From Scedosporium boydii (taxonomy: Eukaryota > Ascomycota > Sordariomycetes > Microascales > Microascaceae), in contig NJFT01000018.1 in NCBI GenBank assembly GCA_002221725.1, forward strand, positions 62,001 through 126,000: a stretch of DNA of 64,000 nt, written 5' to 3'. Below, piece by piece: positions 11,357-22,930 of this stretch. Under the pieces are notes generated by a model. It was not told where the DNA came from and made no database searches. It worked only from the letters and a program-made list of their open reading frames with translations. The position numbers were made by a program, and so were the translations under genes. The stretch's first letter is position 1. Each line of letters opens with the position of its first letter.

Positions 11357-11870
11357 ATGGACCAAGTCAAAGAGGAGCCCTTCCCTGCAAAATCCCGACA
11401 AGCGGTCGGAACCGTCAAGGGCATCCCTACTGAAGTAGTCTCCATGTCCTTCTCAGACAAGTATCTACTCACCGTTTCCCAGGGCGGTCGCTTATCACAA
11501 TGGGTAGGTTCATCATCATCCTCTGTCTCATCAGAATATAGAATTCGGGTTCAAGAGAGTTTTATTGACACTTGACTAGGTACAAATTCCCCTCCTTAGC
11601 TCCCCCGCTGGGGCTGTTGAAATGCACCTGCCATCCTCACGGAGCGGTCTCGTGCCTGGGACGCATCTGACACCCACGACGCTGTTGGGGGCCGGCAGCG
11701 GCGATAGAGAAACTATCGGGCATCTGTTCGGTACTCAAATAGCGAGTTTCATCTCCATGAAAAACCCCGAGGACCGCCGTACTCTAGTTCTTGGACTCGG
11801 CCTTGAGAAGCCCGACACCGACCCTGAAGCATTCTTTGACTTTTTAGAGCTCGCCAGACAGGTCCTCTAA
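11357..11870 (+). CDS. proteasome assembly chaperone 3 (PAC3/PSMG3-like)
   Basis: Exons 11357-11503 and 11580-11870 give 145 residues; the 76-base intron has GTAGGT and TAG ends. The sequence has the PSMG3 pattern: an N-terminal GIPTEVVSMSFSDKYLLTVSQ strand pair, then LTPTTLLG, and a strand of the form GTQIASFIS followed by RRTLVLGLGL. Human PSMG3 is 122 residues, so the length fits. The family forms a heterodimer with PAC4 that assists assembly of the 20S alpha ring in the cytosol. The residue pattern supports the call; no single catalytic residue exists to check. Confidence 0.75.
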
Positions 11871-12420
11871 GTAATAGGCTCGAGATCTCTCGATGCATAC
11901 CAAGGCATGGTCAAAAGAGGCAGTTATAGGTTATCCGAGTTGTTTAATTCACCTGCCGTGCTTTCTTCCCTCGAAGCCGTCCCCTTCCCTGACGCACTTC
12001 CGGCGTATTTGCCACAATACCGCGAATTAGATCTTCGACGTGGGGTCATGAGGCTGCTGTTGGCCCTTCACGCCGCCCAGTTCTCGGCTTGCTTCCGTTC
12101 AATGAGCGCAGAGAACGCCATGGACTAATAAAATTAGTACAACTTTCTCATTATCTTTTTGCTTAGAGGGTCAAGAAGCATAGTGTATGCACATAGCAGG
12201 TGGTCTGATGGATGGAGCTGCATTAAATGCACCTCCGGGCTCCGGAGGGGTCTTCCGGGAACTTTATAAAATTGGCAGAAATCCATGACAACCCGAAACG
12301 AAGCTTTGGCATTATTCTGCAGATACTTCAACGCTGAATATACGAATTATACCTTCCATCAACCCAAGTCTTTAGTCAATCCCATTTCTTTTTATTTCGG
12401 ATAAACACTCTCAGTAGAAC
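11871..12420. other. intergenic region
   Basis: About 550 bases between the PAC3-like gene and the dehydrogenase gene. A 73-codon frame at 11907-12128 follows the PAC3 stop by 36 bases but has no recognised pattern. The right end holds the dehydrogenase promoter. Confidence 0.4.
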
Positions 12421-13551
12421 ATGACATTGTTTCCCGGAGTCGCACTCGTCACCGGAGCCGGCTCAGGTACGTCACCATCACCTGAGGCCTCTCTATCCCC
12501 AACGACAACTTTGAGATAAACATCTATCAACCTCAAGCAAGGCATGATATATCAATTGACCACAATCGAGGCATAGGCATCGGTAGGCAAATAGCAATCT
12601 CATTCGCCCGAGAAGGATGCTGCAGGGTCGCCATCCTTGACCGGAACAAGGAGGGTCTTGATGAAACGGTCCGGCTCTGCAAGGAGGCAAACCCCGCCGC
12701 TGCGATTTACAAGGAGGTGTACGATGCCCGAGACGGGGGTCAGATCGATACATCGATTTCTGCGGCTTATAAGGCCTTCGGTAGAATTGACTACGCCGTC
12801 AACTCAGCTGGTTCGTAACGCCTTGTAAAGCCGCTTGTTTTGGTGGACGGTGTCTATGAGTTCCATTGATCTCTAACACAAAGACCTCCAGGGATATTCG
12901 GGCCCATGGCGCCTTCTCATGAACTCAGCATAGCCGACTTCGACGAAATTAATAGAACAAACTACCGCGGGCTTTGGATTGCCCAGCGCGCCGAGATTTC
13001 TCACATGCTGAACCAGGAGCCTCTCCCTACTCATGATGGAAGGCCGGGCAACAGGGGCACCGTCGTCAATGTTGCCAGTAATCTTTCGCTTGTGAGCCGA
13101 CCGGAGACTCGTATGTGGACCCCTCCCTAACTTACCGTTCAGGTAATCGCATTACACATTGAAATAGCTGCTAACACCAAGGTATCCGTCTCTCAGCCGC
13201 CTATAGTGGCTCCAAGGCTGGCGTGCTTAGCATAACACGAAGTGATGCAATTGATGTGTGTAGTCCGCTACTCTTTACGCGCATACTAGGAAATTAGACG
13301 CCCGTTACTGATTCCATGTCGCATAGTATTCTAAGCACAATATCAGGGTTAACTGTGTGTGCCCTGGCCTTGTCGAGACACCAATGACCAAGGACCTGTC
13401 TCCGGATGACCCAGCCTTGTTCGTGGCACCTCTAGGCAGGATGGCTAAACCACAGGAGGTTGCGGATGCAGTCCTATTTCTGAGCAGTTCAAAGGCAACT
13501 TACATACAGGGCGCGGCACTCTCCGTAGACGGAGGGTATACCATCAACTAA
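12421..13551 (+). CDS. short-chain dehydrogenase/reductase (SDR)
   Basis: Five exons (12421-12466, 12577-12810, 12892-13110, 13182-13255, 13327-13551) join to 265 residues. Splice choices were fixed by restoring SDR motifs: TGAGSGIG across intron 1, NSAG before intron 2, and IDYSKHNIRVNCVCPG across intron 4. Cofactor loop TGxxxGIG, active-site Ser in NVASNLS, Tyr-x-x-x-Lys in YSGSK, and the DGGYT end are all present, so the enzyme should be a functional NAD(P)-dependent oxidoreductase. The substrate cannot be told. NSAG replaces the common NNAG. Intron 2 uses an unusual GTTCGT donor. No biosynthetic cluster surrounds it. Confidence 0.85.
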
Positions 13552-13635
13552 AACTGCTGTTGGTGGATGTCATGATGAAAAATGATGTAAACAAGAAATG
13601 GGTATCTTTAGGACTCCGTATCCTCTACCATACAC

Positions 13636-13650
13636 TTTTTTTTTTTTTTT
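13636..13650. repeat. poly-T tract
   Basis: Fifteen consecutive T in the short gap between the converging dehydrogenase and MED6 genes. Confidence 0.9.
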
Positions 13651-13777
13651 CAATTTCAAACCCCAAAACTCCAATATAAATGCAACGCTCACCTCACCCG
13701 TATCTACGTCCACCTCTAGAACTCAGCTCCTTTTCACATATCAATGTTAAAAAAAGCAAGATGCTTCGGGCCTTCCC

Positions 13778-14820
13778 TCAACTAGCAGGGGTGGCAGAAC
13801 CGGTTTTCGTCTTACGCCGTCTCGGTTTTGGCGCATTGGGCGGCCTCGGGCTCTTTTCTGCTTTCTTACCCTCCTTTCCATTCTTCGCTGTGGCCGGGCC
13901 CTGCAGCCCCAAGCCGCTTATACCGTCCGTTTTCGTTGGCAACGTAGGCGGCTTCGCAGGCTTCTCCTTGCGGCCCGTGGAAGCGACGTGGAAGTTTCCA
14001 GGTTGGCCTGTTATAGGTTTCTCGTCAATGTAGTCCCCGCCGTACTTTAGATGTCTGATGAAGGAATCTTCGGCGAGGCGCTCGAGTTCGGTTTCGAGAG
14101 TATTATTTTTGACCTTGGGGGCTTCTCCCTTTGCGGGAGCTGTCTTTTCGGTGGGAGCACCTTGAGGCTGGGTGGCAGTGGTGGGTGATGGGCGGTACAC
14201 ACTGCCGAGGGACGGTGTCCAGGTACGGGCGCTATCGGCGGTTGGAAGGACTTTGCTCATGGCGTCTGTTATCGTGTTCTAGCAACAAAGTTAGCATAGC
14301 TCGGTCTTTGCACCAAGGGAATTGGGAGGGGAAGCGAATAAGAAAAAAAGACGTGAGGTGCTTCCGTCTCGAGGAGTAGGGAAAAACAAACAATTCTGGA
14401 TGTCAGGATATCTGCTAGCGTAGGCGCCTGGTAAATATTCTCTCCAACAACAAAATAAGTCGCGTGTACCATAATCTCATCCTCAATACCAGGCCTCTTC
14501 TTCCTAGTCTGCTTGCGAATAACCCACACGCCCGTTCCCATGCCAGGTCCCGTCTCCGCCGGCTCCTGCGCGACCATGAATTCCAGCCCCGCCATGGTAC
14601 GGAGGCGGCCTTCGAACGCTTCGCGGGTCTGAATCAAGTGGTACATGCTCGCGTTATGAAACGCCTGGTTCGTCACAATCGCGTTGTTCGAGGTCTCTTC
14701 GAAGAAGGGCGAGCGCGCAAAGTAGTGCAGGATGGTGTTGGAATGGATGCCGCCCATTTCGGCGACGAGCTGCGGTGAGCGCCATTGGATCTCGTCGAGT
14801 GGAGGATCTTGGGAGGCCAT
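13778..14820 (-). CDS. MED6: Mediator complex subunit 6
   Basis: Two exons (14392-14820 and 13778-14278 on the minus strand) give 309 residues. The N-terminal half carries the Med6 core: LDEIQWRSPQ at 8-17, then GGIHSNTILHYFARSPFF (about 23-40) and SNNA. It continues with the HATYFVVGENIYQAPTLADI block (about 117-136). The second exon supplies the conserved WTPSLG element and a basic, proline-rich tail. Med6 sits in the Mediator head module and bridges activators to RNA polymerase II in the nucleus. The intron is 113 bases with a GCTAAC branch site and CTAG acceptor. The donor reads GTTTGT, which is weak, so the exact exon 1 end is slightly uncertain. Confidence 0.9.
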
Positions 14821-15484
14821 TGTGGAATTAGGCGGAGAGACTTCGATCGGAACTAGACGTTGGTCAAGGTTGCTTGAGAGGATCTCTGGATATGATACTA
14901 CTCTTGCCCAAGACTGTGTTGTGCTTGGAGGAGCGACAATTGGTGTAGGCAGCTTTGACCAATCGTCATAGCTTCAGCGCAGAGCAAATCGTCCTTGGGA
15001 GCATCACCTCAGGCCGCTTAGTAAAATATACGAGGTAGATGAATGTTTTTTTTCGTATTATTGCATATATCAAAAGAATATGTCTCATGCGATTGCAAGG
15101 TATCAACAGTAAAGTTGAGAAGGAGTTTAGAAAGATTTGAATTCAACGAGGTGAGTCTGATATACGAAGTACCGAGTCACAGATAGCTCTCTTCTCTTAC
15201 AACCAACCAAACCACCCTGATTTCCACTTTCATGGAGGAGCTGCATGCCAGCCCAGCCCATCGGAGGCGTGGTTCGGTTCTCCAAGTGTGCCGCTCAGCC
15301 CAGCCGAGCCTTGCCTCCCTTTTCAGAGCATACCCTTCTCCCGCAAGAATAGTTTCTCGCCGAGTCCTCGGCGCTTCAATTCACCATGAGAAATCCGGAC
15401 CTAAAAGAGACATATCTTGTTTCTCTCGGCATCTACACCAGAATCTCATCGTAGTAACATTCTTCTCTCCAGAGACCGACCTAA
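14821..15484. other. divergent intergenic region
   Basis: About 660 bases between the MED6 start and the HeLo-like gene start. It contains a TACGAAGTACC motif at 15163-15173 that recurs in other gaps. Open frames here are out of frame with the HeLo gene and look spurious. Confidence 0.4.
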
Positions 15485-17293
15485 ATGGAGACAGCCGGGC
15501 TTGCATTGGGCGTCACCGGCGTCACCGGCATCATCACATCAAGCATCACAATTTGGGACCACATCAAGACAGCGCGCCATGGCCCGGACGACCTCCGATA
15601 GGTTCTCAGCCAAGTCCACCTGGAGAGCTTTCTGTTCTTCGCCTGGTGCCAGGCCATGGGCCTCTGGGACAAGGCAGTCGAAGCTCAAGCTCAAGCTCAA
15701 GCTCAAGCGACGGAAGTACCCCAACAACCCCGGCCACCTCTTCGCCTAGAACATCTTACGCCATCTGAGTGTGACCTGGAAATTATCTTCTATAAACTCC
15801 TCGAGAATAACCTGCTGATTATGCATGAGAACCTTGATCGGGCAAAGAAGCTCCTGATAGACTACGGCGTATATGGCGAGCCGCGAAAGCGGAACCGCCT
15901 CCGGAAGAAGAACCTTTTAGAGGAGTTTTGCGAAGCTTCTCAGACGCTTGAATCTACTCCCCGTCCTCCAGAGTCGGAACATGAGAGGGGAAAACGGCAC
16001 AAGCTGACGTGGGCATTATCGGGGCGTGGCGAGAGCCAGGAGATACTTGGCCGATTGCGGGCTGGTAATGAGGCGCTTTACCGCATGTTGAACTTCAAGG
16101 ATACCAGTGGCTCCCGAGCCGAGGAGCTTTCGAGATTGCTCCAGATGGGCGTATCAATCCCCATCTTGTCGAGAGCTGTTATCGAGGCTCCGGTGCAACA
16201 AACGTCGCCAAACGAAGAAGAGTCAATTCTATTGGCAATCAGTCAGCTGTCAGAGCGCGCAAGGCAGACTGCTCAACTCGGAGCTGGCTGGGGGAACTCT
16301 GTGGGCCCTGCGAGCACAGCCCCATTTCTTGGCGAAGAAGACTTTGATATTCCTCACGACGAAAACCCAACTCCGGAACGACAAGATGCCTTCTACCAAA
16401 GTCGCGAAGTTATCATCGAGTGGCGGTACTACTCCACGCGCAACCTCACCCCAGAAAGACGGGAGCCGCTCCGTTGCCGTATCAGCAACCTCGTCCTGCA
16501 GCTCCAGCAATCCTCGTCAACACCTGGCTTCCTGGTTCCTCCATGCCTCGGCTTTTTCCATGCCAAGTCCAACGACCGCTATGGCATCGTATTCCAGGGC
16601 CAGAGCGGCCGAAGACCGCGAAACCTCTACAACTGCCTCGTAGAGGACTACAAGAAAGGCGTCGCCCGCGACTTCGAAGCGCGTCTTCGCCTCTCCCGCC
16701 AGCTCGTCATGAACATGTTCAGATTCTTCAACGTCGGCTGGATCCACAAGAACGTCCGTTCCAGCAGCTTCGTCTTCTTTGAACCCGACCCGGATCCGGT
16801 CTCCCTCCCAGACGCGTACTTTTTAGGCTTCGGCTTTTCCCGCAACGACTCACCTACCGCCCAAACGGAACAGAACCCCTCCGTCTTACGAAATGTCCGG
16901 AAAGAGCGCGAGTGGCGCCTCTATTGCCACCCGGATCGCGACCCGACTCTCAGGGAAGGTTCCGGATCCTCGCCCCCGACCTTGTCGGAGATGCGCCACG
17001 ACGCGTATGGTCTCGGGGTTGTCTTGATGGAGATTGCTCTCTGGGCTCCTGTTACTAGCATATGGAGTTCCAAAAAACCGGTGGAAGACTTTCATAAGAA
17101 GGTTCTGGAAGAGCGGATGGATCAGCTTCGGTTTCAGATGGGTAATGGCTATGCTAAAGTTGTTCGACGTTTACTCAAAGGTGAGTTCGATGTTGAACCG
17201 GGTCAGGGTGATAGCTGGGAGAATAGTCGGATATCATTCTTAGAGGCATTTGACAGGAGAGTCGTATTGCCAATGCAGAGTTTGTTCAAGTAG
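15485..17293 (+). pseudogene. HeLo-like domain plus kinase-like protein, interrupted by TAG
   Basis: From the ATG at 15485 the frame reads METAGLALGVTGVTGIITSS, a typical hydrophobic HeLo-type N-terminus. It meets TAG at 15599-15601 (codon 39), then stays open for 563 more codons to the stop at 17293. Residues just after the TAG (VLSQVHLESFLFFAWCQAMGLW) fit the next HeLo helix, so the stop lies inside one domain. The C-terminal half resembles a protein kinase but lacks HRD and DFG signatures: it has GWIHKNVRSSSF and a GFGF motif, plus DAYGLGVVLMEIALW. This pattern suggests a pseudokinase. HeLo domains form membrane-disrupting oligomers in fungal cell-death systems. If translated from the next ATG (15656) the product would be 545 residues and lack the first helices. 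Readthrough or a base-call error remain possible. Confidence 0.7.
15683..15708 (+). repeat. in-frame CTCAAG hexamer repeat
   Basis: About four copies of a CTCAAG-type hexamer encode an alternating Ala-Gln run in the HeLo-like gene just after its domain. This is a slippage-prone length-variable site. Confidence 0.8.
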
Positions 17294-17727
17294 TGGATAT
17301 ATATATATATATATAATAAACTTAAGCTAAATTGACACCTGCGAAGTTCTCGTAACAACCCCTCTTTGCAATGGAGGATAGATTGATGTGTGTGATCTGT
17401 ATTATTCCCAAAAACCTAGCTGGCTCATGATAAGCCTACGCAGTTACTCCTCCTCGCAGTTCGGCCTGTCTTTTCCTCGCATCTTATCTACTACAAGGTA
17501 TCTAAGGCTAGGATTCCCTCAAAGAAAGGGATTAGAAATTATCGAAGACACCTCAAGGTTAGGGAAAAGAAGATGATAAAAGCACAATCGTCTAACCACT
17601 GTAGAGAAGCTAAACCCAGACCCAACATCCCTCTGCAGCAATCTCAAGGCTTAAACCATCACCAGATAATTACCAGCACCCCAGCCAAGACGATCAAATG
17701 CCTGATTTCAGCAAGGAAAGTCCTCTA
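17294..17727. other. convergent intergenic region
   Basis: 434 bases between the stops of the HeLo-like gene and the kinase-ankyrin gene, holding an (AT)n run at 17297-17315 immediately after the first stop. No gene is seen. Confidence 0.5.
17297..17315. repeat. (AT)n dinucleotide run
   Basis: About nine AT units just three bases after the stop codon of the HeLo-like gene, in its 3' untranslated region. Confidence 0.9.
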
Positions 17728-20700
17728 TTAGCTAGGCCCAGCCGCTGCCTCTCGTCTTGTTCGAGACACCCCGACGATGGACTCATACTCCCTCTCAAAT
17801 TGAGATTCGTCATCCCCATTTAACAACAACGGCGCATGCTCAGACAAAGGGCCGCTAGGTCGTTCGAGTCTGCGTACACAACCCAAAACAACTGCTAAAG
17901 GCACCCTGAGGTCCCTTCTGTACACATATCGAAATAGTGCACATGCTACTGGTCCCTGGCCAATCAGTAAACCTAAACCTATTACGACCTCACACATAAT
18001 AAGATATATGATGGCTTTATATGCCTCCCCAATTACTAGAAACAAGGCAATGTAAGGGGTGATACGAACTATGACTCCGAATATAGGCCCTATCACATCT
18101 ATATCTGTAGATAGGATCCACCAGTCCCAGAATAGTAGAACAAAGAGACCGTATCTGCTACCGTACGCGAGAGAATGAGAACCACCCCGCTGCCGCAAGA
18201 GCTTCGAGATGGCTCTATTGCTACTCTTTATCCCCATAGCGGTCGCGCTGAGAGACTCGTCCGGTCTATACGATGTCCACTGAACCACGTCTAGGGGAGT
18301 CATTGGCACATTAGTTGTCTTGCCTCTGGGTGAAGCAAGAGAACAGCAGCCAAATCCGTCTGGATGAAACCCCATGGAAAGAAGGCATCGGACCGCAGCC
18401 CAGTTCGATTGAATCGCGGCAAAGAGGATGAGGTTTTGTTGACCATCAATGTCGATATCAGGTGGTATGATTGGTCGTTCTTGAAAGTTGTTGGCCTTTG
18501 CAATATAAGCCCAGACCTGCCTAATTGTCCTCATCTGTTCATGAGGTGTACGGTCCGGAGAATCCATGTCGCTGGAGAGGGGGCCATACTGAAGAATTTC
18601 TACATGTCGCGGACTGGAAAATTGCATCTCGAGGTCGAAATCTGAGAAGGGGGAATCTGTTACCCCGGAATCCCACTGTGGCCAGCGGCGTGCTTCAAGA
18701 AGAGCCGAAATGTCGTCGAAGCTGATGATGTCTTTTGATTGGTGATCTATCGAGCTTTGAATCAAGAATATGAGTTGCTGAGGCTTCATGAAAGCTTGTG
18801 TGTGTCCAAGCAGTGTCTGAAGAACTGTTGGGCCGCCAGAAACCCTGTCTTGTAGGCTCGCTCCATGTTCAAGTAACATACTGATCCAATCCTGTCGATT
18901 CCAGTAGACAGCCATGATTAGAGGTACGAAGGGGACGGACTCGGTAAAGCCTGCAAGCTTTTGCATCTCGTCAAGCTCATTCGAATCTGATGGAACCCAC
19001 ATAACTTTACGCCCTGCGTATTCCCTCTTAAGCCATTCTATAAATACTTGACTAAAAGAAGAAAAGACACAGGTCAATAACAAAGCACACGCCGGAATGT
19101 CGATGAGAGTGAATTCATCACTGACAGTCAACACTTACAGTAAGACCGAGTCAAAGCCATATGAAAAAAGCATGCTGATCAACAGCAGAGGATAGTTGAG
19201 ATGAGAGTTATCGCATGACTCGCGCTGGCTAGGATTCAATGGCATCCGGAGGAGGTCGTAGAACATTCCAAAGTTTTGAGGCCCAATTAACCGCCATGTC
19301 CAGCTCACGGGATTCGTCCCACGCAAGGCTAGATGGGCAATGGCATCTCTTCTGTGCTTTTCGAAGGCAAACTTGACGATGCCTTCCTCCTCTAGGGCAG
19401 CGCCGTTTCGTAGGAGGAAGTCTATACAATTTTCCAAGGCTTCGCGGTAACGTTGGCCGAATCGAGTGATCCTCACCCAACGCTCGGGGTAGTTGTAGCC
19501 TGATGCCGCGATAGATGAGACAGGTCCGAAAACACATATTTCAAGGAGAGTTCTCGACTGGAGGTGATCCACGAACTGGCGGTTATTGATAAATGTTCCG
19601 ATATCCAGTCCTAAGCGCCCTAGATATTCGCTGAGAATGGGCAGTACCTTTTCGCGGTGAAGTTTCAGCGCCGCAACCAATAAGTATTGTAGTTCCGTCT
19701 GCCTCATATATTTTTCTATTCCTCCGCGAGCATATTTAGCTTCAACGTCGAGCAATGCACGCAGAGCAAAGGGATTGTCCTCATTTACAGCTCGGAGAGC
19801 TGCGGACCCGGTGCTAGGGTCTTCAAAGTTGACGTAACGATTGGAGATTGCTTCTTGGGTGGCAATCTGGAGTTGGAATCGGGCACCAGCTTCGGCAAGC
19901 ACCCGAGATATCCTTTCTATATCTTTAGGGTTGAGATTACCGAGGAAGTGAAGGGCATTCTCGTTTTGAAAATTACATGTTCCCGCCTTGGCACCCAAGC
20001 CAACCAAGGCTTCTACCACCTCGGCATGCCCTGCTCTAGTTGCGTGTATCAGTGCGGTGTCGCCAAGGCCGTTCTCCCTGTCGAGAAGCATCGAAAAAGT
20101 GGAGGGGTGATCGGCCTTTAAGTCGAGTATCTTCTGGAGATTCCCTGTCGACGCCAGGAAATGCAGCACGGTGTCGCCGGCATCATTCAAGGGTTGTAAA
20201 AGATCTCGATCCAGATCCGGATGAAAGCCGTCCCCAAACGCGAGATAGGCATTTCCGCAGTATGTCCGTCGGTACTTCCCGTGGACCTCTTGGTGCAGAG
20301 GCGGATTGCAGCTAGATAGCTGCTCAAGAGCCACAGTATTTCCCTCGCTTTCTACCAAGTCCTTCAGCCACTGGCCAATGGGCACATCGTCAGGAAGGGA
20401 GGCACCGAATGCGGCATAGGCAGGAATCAAAGCAAGACGGGCATTTCGATCTCCACATGTTGCGGCGTGTAAAATCCATTTCATTGATAGATCCTGATAT
20501 TCGTCGTCGTTGAAGGCTGATTTATATCTGATGCCGAAGCCAGAGCTGTAACAAACTCCCAGTTCGTAGGCTGCCGCTGCACTTCGTGGACCAGTTTTCT
20601 CAGTCGCAAGATGCTGTAAAACCTCGACGACGTGCGTCTGAAGCCCCCTTGGCAACTGATAAAGTGCTTGGTAGGGGATAGACAACTAGGTTGCTCATTA

Positions 20701-22126
20701 TTAGGACTGGACACACCCGACTTTGCTAGCATCGATAAGTGTATATCATACCTGTCTAGATCCGGATTTTGCACATAGAGTGTTTGCCACTGATTCCCCA
20801 TAAATACTCTGGCGGATGCCGGGAACGCGGCCAGGAGGCGCCGTTGGTATGATCGAAGAGCCATTCTCCTTGCAAAGTATTTTGATGACTTCGTCAAGGC
20901 TCCTCGCGTCTGGGTCGCGCTGAACCGTAAGGAATAGTATGGCAAATACACTCGGGTCATCGAGGGGCTGTGAAAACCCATGCAGGTAGCGGAGAAGTGT
21001 ACCATTGTGTTTCTGGCTTCGCAGTTCGGCTGCGGTCTCATTACTGAAGATCTCTTTACCAAGCATCAAGCATGCGAAGACCAGGCCATACGAATAGACA
21101 TCGGTGAGCTGCAAGCGGCTGATCGTACCAGGGGACTGCCATTCGGGAGCCGCATAGATCTCGGTCCCCCCCCGGAGATATCGAGGGGTCTCGGGATCGG
21201 TGGGGGCGTATATAGCATGACTGAAATCGGCAATTTTCCCTCTATACCCGCCGTTGACTTCGAAGATGAGAATGTTGGCGGGCTTCAGATCGCCATGGAC
21301 GATACCACAACCATGGAGCGCTGCAAGGCCACAGGCAATATCGCCTGCTAGGCTTTTGTTATAGTACTGAAGCGGTAAAACTTGAGAATCCCTAATCTAA
21401 GTTAGTGATTGAACGAAGAGGACGGACACTCGGGGTAGTTCGGGCCGTATACCGTGTAAGTATTTGTGAAAGGTCGAAGCTGGCGCGTTCTAGGAGGAGA
21501 ATGGGTTTCGGGATGTTGGTTTCCTGCAGGACGGACAGTCAATTCTAGCGGGATCGAGAGGATAGAGGAAAGGTGAAGGAGGAGCCATGGAAGTTATATA
21601 AAGGGAACCCTCCCCTCTTCTCCTTATAAGAGAGAATGGATTTGAGATTTACCTGCTCAAGCGCCCAGTGCAATCCAAGAATCTTGACAATGTTTCGACA
21701 TTTGCGAACTGTAGGATGGCTAAGAACGCGTAGCTCCGAAATGAAACTCCTAGCATCTACGGGGTTTTGCGCCTTGCCGTCGGGACCCCATGTTCCATCA
21801 GAGTAAACTTTGGCCGCGCACCTGACAATGAGGCTGTCGACCTGACTTGAATACACCGCCCCGGGTTGTACGACGTTTGTGTCCACACCCGAAACGTGGC
21901 CCAGTGCACCACTACCGTAGATGATCCGCTCTGGGCTTGCGGAAAGGTCGTCCATCCGCATCTCCTGAACGCCGAGTTGAGAATAGAGGTCGCTCGCATA
22001 TGTTAAGACTGCAAGAAAATCTGCTGGATCGTGGTCTTCATTCCGGGCTTCTAGCTGAGATGGATCAGGATCGCGAGACGAGCTCGCTACCCACCGCCGT
22101 CGCCCATGGATGGGTAGTGTTGACAT
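17728..22126 (-). CDS. protein kinase with Sel1-like, ankyrin and C-terminal membrane segments
   Basis: Five exons (21653-22126, 21453-21523, 20752-21391, 19139-20685, 17728-19051) join in frame to 1351 residues. The kinase domain covers about 65-380. It has a glycine loop YGSGALGHVSG, Lys106, Glu131, HGDLKPAN (214-221), DFS (237-239) in place of DFG, and APEW (263-266). The ATP-binding and catalytic residues are therefore kept except the DFG glycine. A Sel1-like helical stretch (about 420-490) and ankyrin-type repeats (clearest at 563-655 and near 945-1000) follow. Several hydrophobic segments (about 1210-1285) suggest membrane anchoring. I know no named family with this order. It is tail-to-tail with the HeLo-like gene, consistent with a sensor or signalling role, which is inference. 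Exon joins rest on frame and family fit. Confidence 0.8.
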
Positions 22127-22141
22127 GCCGATTCGATTATC

Positions 22142-22146
<5 letters not shown>

Positions 22147-22199
<53 letters not shown>
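22147..22199. repeat. (GT)n(GA)n microsatellite
   Basis: About six GT units are followed by about twenty GA units. The tract lies 20 bases upstream of the start codon of the kinase-ankyrin gene, so it is probably in its 5' leader or core promoter as (TC)n(AC)n. Confidence 0.95.
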
Positions 22200-22203
<4 letters not shown>

Positions 22204-22309
22204 TCGGTCTAGCCGGGAATGATCGAGGAGGTTCTTGGTACACCGGCAGTTATTGAGTTGTTGTGAGAGGAGAAGAAACGGTTTCCCATGGATCATCTAT
22301 CCCCGAAAG

Positions 22310-22331
22310 AAAAAAAAAAAAAAAAAAAAAA
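22310..22331. repeat. poly-A tract
   Basis: Twenty-two consecutive A on the plus strand, poly-T relative to the kinase-ankyrin gene. It could be a nucleosome-excluding element in that promoter. Confidence 0.9.
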
Positions 22332-22930
22332 GGTCCAGTAACCAGCCCATCTGGCTTCGCGGAGATGTTCAGCTGAAGGCATATTTTGATTTGGAAGTTG
22401 AAGCAGCGAGGCTGTGCTAATAATACGAGGCGGTGTTGCTGCAGCCTGCAGCTTGTCGTCTTGGAGGACGGAGGCTGTCCACCAATCAACCAGACAACGC
22501 CCAAGTCTCTACCCTCTTGGCAGGCCAGAGATTGGACCATCTGGCGCTGCATCTAATAGTACAACATGACAGCAGGTTGGGGCTGGAGGCTTCAGCGCAG
22601 TGGGTGGTGGATTTCCCATTTTGGTAAATTCGGCTTTGCTCCGAAGCCTCATCGAAAAGAGGAACAAGTTGGATCTCGCAGCCCACGCACGTCGCAAAAT
22701 TGGAGGCGTCAGAAAACGGCTCGCTCGACACCTCCCATCGAAATTGCAGCAGGCATTGTAGTGAGAGTGAGGTGTATCCCTCGTCTGGAAAATCGTCTTG
22801 CTCGTCGGCTCATCAACATCAATCTACAGATCTCCTACAAACGCTGCGTATCTTCACCTCACCGAGCTCGTAGAAAGAGCTCGGCCCCGGACGCAGTTGC
22901 TGGAAACAGGGTCAATGTGATCAGTTGATG

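Noticed and set aside
11907..12128. 73-codon frame after the PAC3-like gene
   Set aside because: Short, no known pattern, probably within the 3' untranslated region.
15232..15768. 178-codon frame overlapping the HeLo-like gene start
   Set aside because: It is in a different frame from the HeLo domain and becomes Ser/Pro low complexity over the CTCAAG repeat.
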